From positions 1,986,501 through 2,050,500 of the forward strand of contig CP119314.1 of NCBI GenBank assembly GCA_029202385.1: a stretch of 64,000 bases of DNA. Reading direction: 5' to 3'. Origin of the DNA: Candidatus Sphingomonas phytovorans. Lineage in GTDB: Bacteria > Pseudomonadota > Alphaproteobacteria > Sphingomonadales > Sphingomonadaceae. The notes beneath the pieces were generated by a model. It worked only from the letters and a program-made list of their open reading frames with translations, was not told the DNA's origin and made no database searches. Shown here piece after piece: positions 1 to 9,410 of the stretch (positions are counted from its first letter, which is position 1; each line of letters starts with the position of its first letter). A program made the translations under genes and the position numbers.

Positions 1-13
1 CGCTCGCCGAAAA

Positions 14-346
14 TTACTTGCGGGCCTTGCGGGCGGCGTAGCGTGCGTCGCGCGCCGCCTTCTTCTCTGCCTCGGTCATCTGCGAGCGGGCAGCGGCCTG
101 CTCGGCCTCGAGCCTGGCTGCCTCGGCCTTGGCGATCTTGTCGAGCTTGGCCTGCTCGATCGCCGCCTTCTTCTCGGCGCGCTTCTGCGCCTCGGCGGCT
201 TCCTTGGCGGCGCGCGCGGCGGCGCGCTCCGCAACGACGGCCGGGTCGACCGGCGGTTTCGCCTTCAGTTTTTCGAGAGCAGCCTGCTTGGCCTGCGCGG
301 AAAGCGCGGCCCGGTCCTTGAACGAGGGTTCTTTATACGATGCCAT
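14..346 (-). CDS. DUF6481-type small charged protein
   Basis: A 110-residue protein made almost wholly of Ala, Lys, Glu and Arg, with a long predicted helix or coiled coil from about residue 15 to the end. It begins MASYKEPSFKDR and ends in a basic tail (AARKARK). The N-terminal phrase followed by an Ala/Lys/Glu helix matches the DUF6481 family that I know from sphingomonads, whose function is unknown. There is no signal peptide or membrane segment. The gene stands alone, pointing away from the NmrA-like gene, with about 160 bases of non-coding sequence upstream. The family call rests on memory of the N-terminal pattern. Confidence 0.7.
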   Translation of the reverse strand: MASYKEPSFKDRAALSAQAKQAALEKLKAKPPVDPAVVAERAAARAAKEAAEAQKRAEKKAAIEQAKLDKIAKAEAARLEAEQAAARSQMTEAEKKAARDARYAARKARK

Positions 347-507
347 CGGCGCCCCTTAGAGCTTTTTCGCGCGATAGGAAATGGTCCAGCACGAGTGCCG
401 CCATCGCCTGGGCAATCGCGCCGAAATCGCAGGAATTCCGCGCCGGCCACGAGCGTGATCGTTTTGCGCTACGCGCAGCGAATACGGTTCTCGCGCCCTG
501 CCCCTGC

Positions 508-1446
508 TCATCGCTCCCTGGTTGAGGCCGGCGACTCATCCTGAAAATCCTCTTTGTGGCGGCGAACCCAAGCCTCGACGCCGGTAGGCTGGAAGTCCTC
601 CAGGCCCGGCTGGGGGACGAATGAGCCCGACAACATGGTTTCTGCCTCATCCCGGTGCGCGGCGAAGAAGCGGAACCTGGATGCGACGCGCCGCCCGATA
701 CCCGGCCCCATCGCCGCATCGATCTCATCCTCGAATTCGTCGAGCGGCTGAGCACGATAGACAATGCGGCGCCCAAGCCCGGCCGAGACTCGCGCCGCGA
801 GTTCCTCGCCGGTGACGCTTTCAGGCCCCGCGATCCGGTGGTCACCGCCATAGGCCCCGCACTCAAGCAGGGTCAGGGCGGCCTCGGCGCAATCATCCAC
901 CGAGGTCCACGCGATCCGCTGCGACTCGGCGATCGGGGGCGCAAACACGCCGTGCCTGATGATCTCCCGCCGCGCCGAGGGCTTCAGAAGATTGTCGAGA
1001 TACAGGGTCGGCCGAACGACGGCGAAAGGCATTCCGGACCGGCGGACCATATCCTCGACCATCGCGTTGGCAACGAAGCTCGGCTCAGGGCACGCCGCCG
1101 GCCGGCTTGCACTGGCAAGCCTGAGGATAACTGACCTGAGGCCGCACGCGATCGACGCTGACAGGGCATTGTCAGTCGCCGCCCGCGTCTCGTCCTGCGC
1201 CCCGATCGGAATCTGGAGCACGGCATGGGCAACGCCGGTGCTGGCCATCCGGAGCGACGAGGAATCGCGAAGATCGCCCTCGACAATGTCGACTCCGGGC
1301 ACCGCCAGCGCCCGGGCGCGCTCCCGGTCCCGGACAAGCGCCCTGACCTTCAAGCCCCGCCGAAGGGCGGCACGGACGACGGCCCCGCCCTGCACGCCAT
1401 TGGCGAGATAGACGAGGATCGACGAGGATGGATCGATAGCTGACAT
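508..1446 (-). CDS. NmrA-like NAD(P)-binding protein
   Basis: A 312-residue atypical short-chain dehydrogenase of the NmrA/isoflavone-reductase type. The N-terminal beta-alpha-beta unit (SSILVYLANGVQGGAVV) sits where NmrA proteins carry GATGxQG, but the first glycines of that motif are lost, so dinucleotide binding may be weak. The region DIVEGDLRD is the usual second Rossmann element, and the middle (FAVVRPTLYLDN) matches the family. The start at 1446 is preferred to an upstream in-frame start because GAAGGAAG lies about 8 bases ahead. It is the last gene after the receptor-esterase-amidohydrolase-oxidase series but is separated from it by about 280 bases, so it may have its own promoter. 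The substrate is unknown. Confidence 0.7.
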   Translation of the reverse strand: MSAIDPSSSILVYLANGVQGGAVVRAALRRGLKVRALVRDRERARALAVPGVDIVEGDLRDSSSLRMASTGVAHAVLQIPIGAQDETRAATDNALSASIACGLRSVILRLASASRPAACPEPSFVANAMVEDMVRRSGMPFAVVRPTLYLDNLLKPSARREIIRHGVFAPPIAESQRIAWTSVDDCAEAALTLLECGAYGGDHRIAGPESVTGEELAARVSAGLGRRIVYRAQPLDEFEDEIDAAMGPGIGRRVASRFRFFAAHRDEAETMLSGSFVPQPGLEDFQPTGVEAWVRRHKEDFQDESPASTRER

Positions 1447-1727
1447 AACACTGCTTCCTTCGAACAAGGTCCGCCGGAAGAGCATCGTCGAGACGGCTAA
1501 CCGGACAGACCCGAAGCGCGCGCGGCGCCGGGGCTGTCGGGGGATCCACGCGGTGCGCGGACCAGAGCTTCTCCAGCAAGAAGAAGGGTCTGGGCCTACC
1601 GAGACCAGACCAGCCATTTTCGACACTGGAAAGGTAGGCCGCGCTTGTCGCAGGTGTCAATCATACGCGAAGCCAGTGGCATCGGACGCTGCTTCCAGTC
1701 CAGCACGGCGGGAAGACTGTGCGGCGA

Positions 1728-3131
1728 TCAGCCAGCGACGAATATCTTTCCGGGATTGAATATCCCGCGTGGGTCGAGGGCGCGCTTTATCTGGCGCATG
1801 ATATCGACGCTGTCGCCAAGCTCATCCACCAGCGCTTCTCGCTTGCCCAGGCCAACACCGTGCTCGCCGGTGCAGGTTCCGTCCATCGCCAGTGCCCGGG
1901 CGATCAGGCGGGCGTTGATCGCGCCCGCCTCTTCCATTTCATGGGGCGCGGCGGGATCGAGTGAAAAGATCACGTGGAAATTCCCGTCGCCGACATGGCC
2001 GAGGATTGCTGCGGGAATCGACGCCGCTTCCAGATCGGCCTTCGTGTCCGCGATGCATTCCGGGAGCCGACTGATCGGAACGCAAACATCGGTCGACCAG
2101 CCGACCGCGCCGGGACGCAGATTGACCGCCGCATAATAGGCTTCGTGCCGGGCCTTCCATAGCCTGGCCCGTTCCTCGGGGAGATTGGACCATTGGAAAC
2201 CGCCGCCGCCGTTTCCAGCGGCGAGTTCCTTCACCGTCTCGACCTGTTCCGTGACGGCGGATTGCGACCCGTGGAACTCGAAGAACAAGGTCGTCTTCTC
2301 AGGATAGTCGAGCTTCGCCCAGCGATTGACCGCCCCCATCGCGACGTCGTCCAGTATTTCAGCACGAGCGAGCGGCACCCCGCACTGGATCGCCTGGATC
2401 ACGGTCGCCGCCGCGCCTTCGAGCGTTTCGAAACTGCAGACCGCCGATGAAATCACCTCGGGAATGGGATGAAGGCGCAAGGTCACCTCGGTGATGATGC
2501 CGAGCGTGCCTTCGGCGCCGACGAACAAGCGCGTGAGGTCGTAGCCGGCAGCGGATTTGCGCGCCCGGCGTGCCGTGCGGATTTCCCGGCCATCGGCCGT
2601 GACGACGCGCAGGCCGAGCACTGCCTCGCGCATCGTCCCGTATCGGACCGCGTTGGTTCCAGAGGCACGGGTCGAAGCCATGCCGCCGATCGTCGCGTCG
2701 GCCCCGGGGTCGACGGGAAAGAACAGACCTCGATCGCGCAGATGATTGTTGAGCGCGTTCCGCGTCACGCCCGGTTCGACGACGACGTCGAAATCCTCTG
2801 CATTGACGCGGAGGATGCGATTCATCCGGTTCATGTCGAGCGATATGCCGCCATCGAGCGGTATCGCGTTGCCCTCCATCGACGTTCCGGCGCCATATGC
2901 AGTCAGTTTGACATCATGCGCCGAACAGAGCCGGACAACGAAAACCACATCCTCGCTATTCTCGGCGAATACCACGGCGTCCGGCAGTCGCGCGGCATGA
3001 TGAGCCTCGCTCTGGCCGTGCTGCGACCGGATCGCCTCCGAATAGCTTACACGATCGCCAAAACGTTCGTCGAGTGAGGCCCTCGCTTGCGCCGGCAAGC
3101 CACTTGTCGAAGCCTCTGCCAAACCACTCAT
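1728..3131 (-). CDS. FAD-linked oxidase, D-lactate/glycolate dehydrogenase type
   Basis: A 467-residue flavoprotein of the vanillyl-alcohol-oxidase fold, close to D-lactate dehydrogenase (cytochrome) and GlcD. The FAD pyrophosphate loop is visible as PVDPGADATIGGMAS near residue 140. The C-terminal FAD-oxidase domain carries the metal-site phrase GHVGDGNFH and the terminal TCTGEHGVGLGK. Known members oxidise 2-hydroxyacids to 2-oxoacids and pass electrons to the respiratory chain. It lies 21 bases after the amidohydrolase and is very likely co-transcribed, so the hydroxyacid may be released by the hydrolases upstream. The exact substrate cannot be read from the sequence. Confidence 0.85.
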   Translation of the reverse strand: MSGLAEASTSGLPAQARASLDERFGDRVSYSEAIRSQHGQSEAHHAARLPDAVVFAENSEDVVFVVRLCSAHDVKLTAYGAGTSMEGNAIPLDGGISLDMNRMNRILRVNAEDFDVVVEPGVTRNALNNHLRDRGLFFPVDPGADATIGGMASTRASGTNAVRYGTMREAVLGLRVVTADGREIRTARRARKSAAGYDLTRLFVGAEGTLGIITEVTLRLHPIPEVISSAVCSFETLEGAAATVIQAIQCGVPLARAEILDDVAMGAVNRWAKLDYPEKTTLFFEFHGSQSAVTEQVETVKELAAGNGGGGFQWSNLPEERARLWKARHEAYYAAVNLRPGAVGWSTDVCVPISRLPECIADTKADLEAASIPAAILGHVGDGNFHVIFSLDPAAPHEMEEAGAINARLIARALAMDGTCTGEHGVGLGKREALVDELGDSVDIMRQIKRALDPRGIFNPGKIFVAG

Positions 3132-3152
3132 CTTTCTTCTTTTCCTTTGGAA

Positions 3153-4394
3153 TCAATCCAGACGGTTCTTTACGATCTCGCCGGCGCGCATGATAAGATC
3201 AAGCTTGCGACCGTCGGCCGCAAGCAACCCGATATCCTTCAGCGGATCGCCATCGACGACGATGAGATCGGCATGGGCACCCGGTTTCACGCAGCCGAGC
3301 TTGCCGTCCTGCATCAGGATGTCAGCACCCAGCGACGTCGCCTGGCGCAGCATCTCGAGCGGCGTGAAAACTTCGCGGCGGAACTCGAATTCCCGGCATT
3401 GTTGATCGTAGGTCGATCCGAGCAGGTCTGTGCCGAAGCCCATCTTCACCCCGGCATCGCGCATGTGCTGGAGGCCTTCGATCGCCGCATCGGCCGCGAC
3501 CTTGAGCTTCGCCATGCTATCGGCGGTCATGCCAAGCGTGGCGCCCACCTCCATGGTCACAAAGATCACCGACATCGTCGGCACGACGAAGGCCCCGCGT
3601 TCGGCGACGAACTGCGCCGTCTCGGCATCGATGAGCGTTGCGTGTTCGATGCAGCGGACGCCGAACTCGATCGACCGGCGGATCGAACTGACCGGATGGC
3701 AATGGGCCGAGACGTAAGTCCGGCGCTCGGTACATTCGTTGACGATCGCGCGGGTTTCGTCCTCGCGAAACTGGTTCATCCACATCGGATCGCTCGGCGA
3801 CATCACGCCGCCGGAGGCGACGATCTTGATGCAATGCGCGCCGCGACGCAGTTCCTCCCGCGCCGCCTTGATACATTCGTCCACGCCGTCGACCACGACG
3901 CCGCCCCAGTTCATCGATCCGCACGAGCAATAGCCATGGGTATGATATTTCTCGTTGGGCGTCCTGTAATCGACGTGACCGCCGGTCATCGACAGGACCT
4001 TGCCGGCGTAGAAGAAGCGGGGGCCCCTGATCAGCTTGTCCTCGATGGCCGAAGCCAGCGAATAGTCACCACCGCCGATGTCGCGGACGGTGGTGAAGCC
4101 GCAGTCGAGCGCATGTCCAAGCTTCTTGACCGCATGGGCCGTACGGTATGGCGCGTCCCGGCTGTCAACGAGCTTCGCGTTGAGATCCGAAAAATAGGCG
4201 TGGACGTGAAGATCGATCAGTCCCGGCATAAGGGTCTTGCCACCGACATCGATACGCCGGACATCCGCAGCCCTGATCGGGCGGTCCGAGACTTCACGAA
4301 TGAAGCCGTCTTCCACCAGGACGGACATGCCCTCGGCGCAGTCCGCCGAATGACCATCAAATATTCGTGCGTTTTCGAGAACGACGTCAGTCAT
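3153..4394 (-). CDS. Metal-dependent amidohydrolase (prolidase / imidazolonepropionase-like)
   Basis: A 413-residue amidohydrolase-superfamily enzyme. The metal-binding HxH is at about His63/His65 (LIDLHVHAYF), a likely carbamylated Lys follows in IKIVASGGV, two further His ligands lie in HCHP and IEHATLID, and the catalytic Asp is in GFGTDLLG. This motif set fits the Xaa-Pro dipeptidase-like metal-dependent hydrolases. No signal peptide is seen, so it acts in the cytoplasm. The start at 4394 has AGGAAG just upstream; the longer reading frame runs back into the esterase gap without a ribosome site. It sits between an esterase and an FAD oxidase in a receptor-led operon, which suggests sequential breakdown of one imported compound. 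Confidence 0.82.
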   Translation of the reverse strand: MTDVVLENARIFDGHSADCAEGMSVLVEDGFIREVSDRPIRAADVRRIDVGGKTLMPGLIDLHVHAYFSDLNAKLVDSRDAPYRTAHAVKKLGHALDCGFTTVRDIGGGDYSLASAIEDKLIRGPRFFYAGKVLSMTGGHVDYRTPNEKYHTHGYCSCGSMNWGGVVVDGVDECIKAAREELRRGAHCIKIVASGGVMSPSDPMWMNQFREDETRAIVNECTERRTYVSAHCHPVSSIRRSIEFGVRCIEHATLIDAETAQFVAERGAFVVPTMSVIFVTMEVGATLGMTADSMAKLKVAADAAIEGLQHMRDAGVKMGFGTDLLGSTYDQQCREFEFRREVFTPLEMLRQATSLGADILMQDGKLGCVKPGAHADLIVVDGDPLKDIGLLAADGRKLDLIMRAGEIVKNRLD

Positions 4395-4513
4395 GTTCTT
4401 CCTGCCCGTTTCTTTTTCTACGATGTCGTCACGGTCATTCGGGATCGAAGCATCACGGGGCTCGGCGCCGTCAGGGCAAAGGCCAGGCCGGGACTTTCTT
4501 CCCACGGGCCCTG

Positions 4514-5482
4514 TTACTCGCGCCGGTAGCAGGCGCGCAGGAAGCTGAACCACGCCGGCACGCCCCCGCTCAGATGGCTTTCCAGGGGAATAACCTCGCT
4601 TGAGACTTCAAGGCCGGGCAAGGGGTGATGCGAGGTCTCGGCGAGCAGCCGGCTCGTGCCGAGGGCGGTGAGCCACTGGTAGATACCCGGTTCCGTCAGT
4701 TCGCGGGCACCGAGGGTGATGTGCAACTGGCGGCCGGAGTAATCCTGCTTCGAGGCGACCGCCTGACGGTACAACTCGAAAATCCGGCTGTCTTCCCCGA
4801 CGATGCCCGGACTGCTGGCACCGATGCGCTTGAACAGGTCGGATCGCCGGATCGCCACATAGGCCGAAAACAGGCCGCCATAGGAGACACCCCAGAGCCC
4901 GACATTGTCCGCGTCGATCCGAAAGGATTTCGCCAGTTGCGGATGCAGCTCCTCCTCCAGAAAACCGAGGAATTTGTCGGCCGCCGTGTTGGCGAACATC
5001 TCGAGATATCGGTCGCCTTCGTCCCGCGGCACAAGCCCGGCCTGCACGCTCAATTCCACCGCCTGCAGCATGACTTCCGGAACCGTTTCACCTGGCGGGA
5101 GCAGATCGCGAACGCGCAGCCATGGCCATGCATGGCTCTCACGCTCGCAATAACCGACGGATACGAGGATGAAGGGAATCTGCGGCGACATGCTGTCGCT
5201 CTGCCCCGCCTGATGTAGGGGCGCCGTCGTCGGGAAGAACAAATTCCCGTCGACCTGGTAGACTATCGGATAGGACTTTGCCTGGTCGGCATCATATTGC
5301 GCCGGCGGCGTGACCCATACGCCGAAGCGCGTCCCGGCAATTTTGGAGTCGACCTCGAAATAGCGGGTGGACGGGAAAAGGGCGGCGAACGACGGCGCTG
5401 TTTCGGTGAGTTCGATGGATCCGGCCACCGGCGCGCCGACGCCGTCCGTTCCATCCACGGCAGCACTCGCAGGCATGTTCAT
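4514..5482 (-). CDS. Alpha/beta-hydrolase esterase (Fes/IroE-like fold)
   Basis: A 322-residue serine hydrolase of the esterase-D / enterochelin-esterase type. The nucleophile elbow is GVSYGG with Ser200, the acid may lie in LGARELTEPG, and the His is near the C terminus in PLESHLSG. The N-terminal part (TRFGVWVTPP, YPIVYQVDGN) is the typical beta-sheet start of this group. No clear signal peptide is seen. The start at 5482 has AAGGA upstream; a second ATG two codons later is possible. It follows the TonB receptor by about 90 bases and precedes the amidohydrolase by about 120, as expected for an enzyme that first attacks the imported substrate. Confidence 0.8.
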   Translation of the reverse strand: MNMPASAAVDGTDGVGAPVAGSIELTETAPSFAALFPSTRYFEVDSKIAGTRFGVWVTPPAQYDADQAKSYPIVYQVDGNLFFPTTAPLHQAGQSDSMSPQIPFILVSVGYCERESHAWPWLRVRDLLPPGETVPEVMLQAVELSVQAGLVPRDEGDRYLEMFANTAADKFLGFLEEELHPQLAKSFRIDADNVGLWGVSYGGLFSAYVAIRRSDLFKRIGASSPGIVGEDSRIFELYRQAVASKQDYSGRQLHITLGARELTEPGIYQWLTALGTSRLLAETSHHPLPGLEVSSEVIPLESHLSGGVPAWFSFLRACYRRE

Positions 5483-5570
5483 GAATATTCCTTCTTTGTC
5501 GTATGGAGAGGCAGGGGAATATGACTGACCACCCTCGGCGCAGCAGCGCGGGCAGCCGACTTGGCCAACG

Positions 5571-7847
5571 CTAGAACGTGGTGCTGACCGAAACGGTGAA
5601 GCTGCGCGGCCGCATCAGATATGAGAATGACGGGACACCGGGCGTGTAGTTCGCGATCCCGCGGCGATTGGTGACATTCTCGGCCCGGAACTGCAGCTGG
5701 TAGTTGCGGTGGCTCAGCCCGGCGCGCAGGTCGAAAGTGGTGCGCCCCGGCAGGCGGAGGTTCGGATCGGTGACACTGCCCGGGAAGGACGTGAACCGGT
5801 CCGACTGATAGCGGAATGTCGCGCCGAGCTGACTCTGGAGGTCGCCGCCAAGCGGTATCAGCTGATCGAGGGTAGCGGACGCCGTCCAGCGGGGTGTCTG
5901 GGGAATGGAGTCGCCCGCGACCGCGCCGATGTACGCGGTCACGCCGGGATCGACTTTGGTCAGCCGCGAATTGGTATAGCCGAGATTGGCGGCGGCGGTG
6001 AGCGTCTTGGTCGGCCGTACGGCCATTTGTGCTTCGAAGCCGTCCACCTTCGCCTTGCCTGCATTGGCCAACAACTGCGAGCTGTTGAAGATGGTGTAAA
6101 GCTGGATGTTGTTCCAGTCGATGTGGTAGACAGAGGCTTCGAGGCTGAGCTTCCTGTCGAGAAAATCACCCTTGAATCCAACCTCATAGTTCCAGACGGT
6201 GTCGGGGTTGATCCTTGTCTGAGCGCCGGGAGGCACGATGGCTGCCACCTGCGGGCCGCCCGGGCGATAACCGCTCGCCGCGCGCGCGAAGAAGCTGAGG
6301 GTCGGAGTCGCCCGCCAGCGCAGTGTCGCGAGATACGTCAGCTGGTCATGGCTCGAGTGAACGGGTGGCAGCTTTACCGGCCCGCCCAGAAATGCCGTAT
6401 AATACACACCGCCATAGGAGGCGTTGAAGTCCTCGGTGCTGCGCGCGAAACGCAGCCCGCCGGTAACATCGAGATTGTCCGCCAGATAGACAGTCAGATT
6501 GCCGAAGGTGGAAACCTCTTCATAGGTGTCGTTGACCGGAATCGATATGATCGTGCCCAGGGGCTCGGGCAGTTGCGCATTTGTCGCCTTGTCGCGCGCA
6601 ACGATATCGGTTGGCGAGGCAATGCGCTCATGCGTGTAGAAGCCACCCGCGACAAACTCGATGCCGCCCAGCCGCCTGGACACGAACCGCAGCTCCCCGG
6701 TCTTCTTGACCGCGGGGATGGTCGATATGACCGCGGCGCCGGTGTTTGCCGGATAGACATACCCTGCCGAGGCAAACACGGGAAAAAAGGCCGAATAGGT
6801 CGAGGTCACGTCGACCTCGGTCTGCAATTTGCTCTCGAGGTAAGCACCGGTCGCGATGATCTGGCCAAGGTCGGTGTTGTATCTGCCGGTGACCGACGCC
6901 AGCCGGTAGCGGACCCGGGTCGGCGCGTCGAAGAAATTGCTGTATCGGCGCTCGCCGTCCAGCGGCGCAAGCGTGCCGGCCACATCGGTTTCGAGCGCGG
7001 GGCCACGCGTATCGATATCCTGGAGCTGGCCGACGACGTCGAAGGTCAATCGGTCGGTCGGCGTCCAGCGAAGAGCAAGGCGACCGCCCTGGTAACGGCT
7101 TCGGTTGACGTTGTCGGTGCCCGTGCCGATGTTGTCGACATAGCCGGGCGCTTCCCGGTAGAAGCCGGTCGCACGAAGGGCCAGACGGTCGGTTACGAGC
7201 GGCACATTGAGCGTCGCACTGGTGGAATAGCCGACACCGCCCCCGTCGATCGCGGTCATCTCGGCCCGGGCGCTACCTGAAAATCCCGAGGCATCGGGAC
7301 TCTTCGATACGAGCCGGATGACGCCGCCAAGGCTCGAAGCGCCGTAAAGCGTCCCCTGAGGCCCCTTCAGCACTTCGATCCGCTCGATATCGGTCAGTTC
7401 AGGGTCCGGCGCGATGAAGGCGCCACCACCGTTGGCCGAGCTCGCGGTGAAAGGTACGTCATCGATATAATAGACCGTCGTCGCTGATTGCTGAAGGCCG
7501 CCGGTGGTCAGACCGCGGATGAAGATCTTGCCATAACCGGGGCTGGCACTGTCCTGTACGGTCAGCCCTGGCGTCAGCGTCGCATAGTCGCGAACCGACT
7601 GGACACCCAGATTGGCGAGCGTGTCGCCGCCGAGTACGGTGATCGCCGACGGCACGTCGCGCAGCTTCTGCTCGCGCTTGCTCGCGGTTACCACGATTTC
7701 ACCCTGGCTCGCCTCGACAGGATCCGCATCCGGCGCCGCCGCCGGCTGCGGAGATGCTTCCGACTGCGCTGCGGCTTCCGTCGTCATCAGGCATAAGGCC
7801 AGCAAGCTCGCCGACATAAGGCAGATCGATTTGGCCCGCATGCGCAT
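5571..7847 (-). CDS. TonB-dependent outer-membrane receptor
   Basis: A 758-residue receptor with a clear signal peptide ending in TTEAAAQS near residue 28, a TonB-box-like stretch (EIVVTASKREQ), a plug domain (PSAITVLGGDTL, then the RIEVLKGPQGTLYGASSLGG signature) and a long beta-barrel ending in an aromatic residue (VSVSTTF). It belongs to the large sphingomonad receptor group often found near catabolic genes rather than to classical siderophore receptors. It heads the operon with the esterase, amidohydrolase and oxidase and is divergent from an AraC regulator. The imported ligand is unknown. Confidence 0.93.
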   Translation of the reverse strand: MRMRAKSICLMSASLLALCLMTTEAAAQSEASPQPAAAPDADPVEASQGEIVVTASKREQKLRDVPSAITVLGGDTLANLGVQSVRDYATLTPGLTVQDSASPGYGKIFIRGLTTGGLQQSATTVYYIDDVPFTASSANGGGAFIAPDPELTDIERIEVLKGPQGTLYGASSLGGVIRLVSKSPDASGFSGSARAEMTAIDGGGVGYSTSATLNVPLVTDRLALRATGFYREAPGYVDNIGTGTDNVNRSRYQGGRLALRWTPTDRLTFDVVGQLQDIDTRGPALETDVAGTLAPLDGERRYSNFFDAPTRVRYRLASVTGRYNTDLGQIIATGAYLESKLQTEVDVTSTYSAFFPVFASAGYVYPANTGAAVISTIPAVKKTGELRFVSRRLGGIEFVAGGFYTHERIASPTDIVARDKATNAQLPEPLGTIISIPVNDTYEEVSTFGNLTVYLADNLDVTGGLRFARSTEDFNASYGGVYYTAFLGGPVKLPPVHSSHDQLTYLATLRWRATPTLSFFARAASGYRPGGPQVAAIVPPGAQTRINPDTVWNYEVGFKGDFLDRKLSLEASVYHIDWNNIQLYTIFNSSQLLANAGKAKVDGFEAQMAVRPTKTLTAAANLGYTNSRLTKVDPGVTAYIGAVAGDSIPQTPRWTASATLDQLIPLGGDLQSQLGATFRYQSDRFTSFPGSVTDPNLRLPGRTTFDLRAGLSHRNYQLQFRAENVTNRRGIANYTPGVPSFSYLMRPRSFTVSVSTTF

Positions 7848-8275
7848 TGATCTTCATCCCCCCCTTGTTCACCGGCACTTTTCCTGTGCCGGCATTCGCT
7901 ATCCCTCTCCTTGACCAGCGACAGGCCCGGGAACGATGCGTTGATCGGCAACCTAGTCGATGGCCGGCGGCATAGCTTTTCCGAACCGCCAAAAGAGCTT
8001 CGAGCGCCGCCAGATCGCTCGCGGTCGTTGCGGGAGGCGATATCCCTTGCCAACATGGCAATACCGACGGTCGGGCGAGCAGCACGAACGCGAAGGGAAT
8101 GGGCAGTGGGACGATCAACATGCTGGCGCGGGAAGATATGACCGGTCGCCTTGACGCGGACGGCCAGCCTGCACAGACTTCTGCGATGGCCGTATTTCCT
8201 GACAGTGGCGTTCGGCCGCGTTCGCACGCGGTTCCGATGCGGCGTTTTCCGCGTCCGGCGAAGGACGCCGCACAG
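7848..8275. promoter_or_regulatory. Divergent promoter region, TonB receptor operon / AraC gene
   Basis: About 430 bases without a convincing gene between the receptor operon and the AraC gene. It holds a perfect inverted repeat at 8047-8061 (TTGCC-AACAT-GGCAA), a possible regulator site. Several open frames cross the stretch in both directions, but they have no ribosome site and look like chance reading in G+C-rich DNA. The region probably carries both promoters; I could not place -35 and -10 boxes with confidence. Confidence 0.5.
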
Positions 8276-9283
8276 ATGTCGGTGCGATATGCTGTCGCGG
8301 ACTACGCTGTCGACCAGATCCAGGATCTCAATCAGCTGGTCTCCGCGTTCGAGCCACTGAGCGACAGTCACTACCGCTGGCACATGAAAGAACCATTCGG
8401 GAGCGGCCGCTACGAATTTTGCGCCCTGGCCGACGGGTTTTTCGTCACCTTCGCGGAGACGGAATATCATACGCCCCAGGCGACATATTTCTCCTCGCCC
8501 GATAGCCTGCACATCTATCTCGCCAGCAGTGGCGATGGCGAATATGTGCCGGTCGATGGCGAGCCCCTGAGCTTCGAGGCGCCAAGCACGGTTTTCATCG
8601 TCGAGCCGGCCCACCAGCCTCTCGCCGAGGTCACGCTCGCGGGCTTCACACGCTATATCTACATCGTCGTGCATCGCGAGGTGCTCAAAACGCTTTACGC
8701 GGGAAGCGCGCACGAGTTGCCCCCGCTGCTGCAAGCGTTCCTGGACGGCGATCTGCAGCGGACGTCAGGGCGCGCCTTGCCTCTGAGCGCGGTCATGCTG
8801 CGTTGCCTGGAAGATGTTCAGACCTGTCCCCTCGATGGGCGTCGCCGCCGGCTGTTCCTGCAATCGAAAGCGCTGGAAATCATCTGTCAGGCGCTTGAAG
8901 CATTCGACCAGAGCGAGTGCTTCAGGTCGGCCGAGACCACGAAGCTGATCGCAAGGGGCGTGGTGAAAGCGCAGCGGTTTCTAGAGGCAAACTATGTCAC
9001 GCCACCTTCGCTCGATGAACTCGCGGTTGAAGTGGGCCTGAGCCGCAGCGCCTTGTGCACGGGTTTCCGCCAGATCCTGGGCCAGTCGGTTTTCGACTAT
9101 GTTCAGGACCTGCGCATGCAGCGGGCGCTGGCGCTGCTCAGCGAGGGTGATGATCCCATTACCCAGATTGCATATGCCGTCGGGTATAATCGCTCTTCGA
9201 GCTTCTCGGTCGCGGTGCATCGCCATTTCGGCACGACGCCATCCAAGCTCCGTCGGCGAGGCACCTCCTTCCATCCCCGATAG
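8276..9283 (+). CDS. AraC-family transcriptional regulator
   Basis: A regulator of about 335 residues. The last ~100 residues form the double helix-turn-helix of AraC proteins: SLDELAVEVGLSRSALCTGF is the first helix-turn-helix, and a second follows (ITQIAYAVGYNRSSSFSVAV) ahead of the family ending FGTTPSKLRRR. The N-terminal two thirds is an uncharacterised sensing region like that of PchR-type regulators. The start at 8276 is chosen because GAAGGA lies about 10 bases upstream and the size is usual; the frame is open much farther back. It is divergent from the receptor operon and probably controls it. Confidence 0.85.
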   Translation: MSVRYAVADYAVDQIQDLNQLVSAFEPLSDSHYRWHMKEPFGSGRYEFCALADGFFVTFAETEYHTPQATYFSSPDSLHIYLASSGDGEYVPVDGEPLSFEAPSTVFIVEPAHQPLAEVTLAGFTRYIYIVVHREVLKTLYAGSAHELPPLLQAFLDGDLQRTSGRALPLSAVMLRCLEDVQTCPLDGRRRRLFLQSKALEIICQALEAFDQSECFRSAETTKLIARGVVKAQRFLEANYVTPPSLDELAVEVGLSRSALCTGFRQILGQSVFDYVQDLRMQRALALLSEGDDPITQIAYAVGYNRSSSFSVAVHRHFGTTPSKLRRRGTSFHPR

Positions 9284-9410
9284 GGCCTCGGCGTGCAAGC
9301 TTTCACCGCCCTCTTCAGCCGCTGTCGAATGACGCGACCGGGCGCTTTTCCGCCGGGTGGCCTGAGCCAGCGTGGCGGACAGCGGACACTCAGCGAAACG
9401 TTACAGACAG

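Noticed and set aside
3087..4529. A 480-codon open frame on the plus strand opposite the amidohydrolase
   Set aside because: It is antisense to a gene with clear catalytic motifs and has no family motif or ribosome site; long antisense frames are expected in G+C-rich DNA.
5709..7280. A 523-codon plus-strand frame opposite the TonB receptor
   Set aside because: Composition is Arg/Gly-rich antisense to a receptor with full signature; no start signal.
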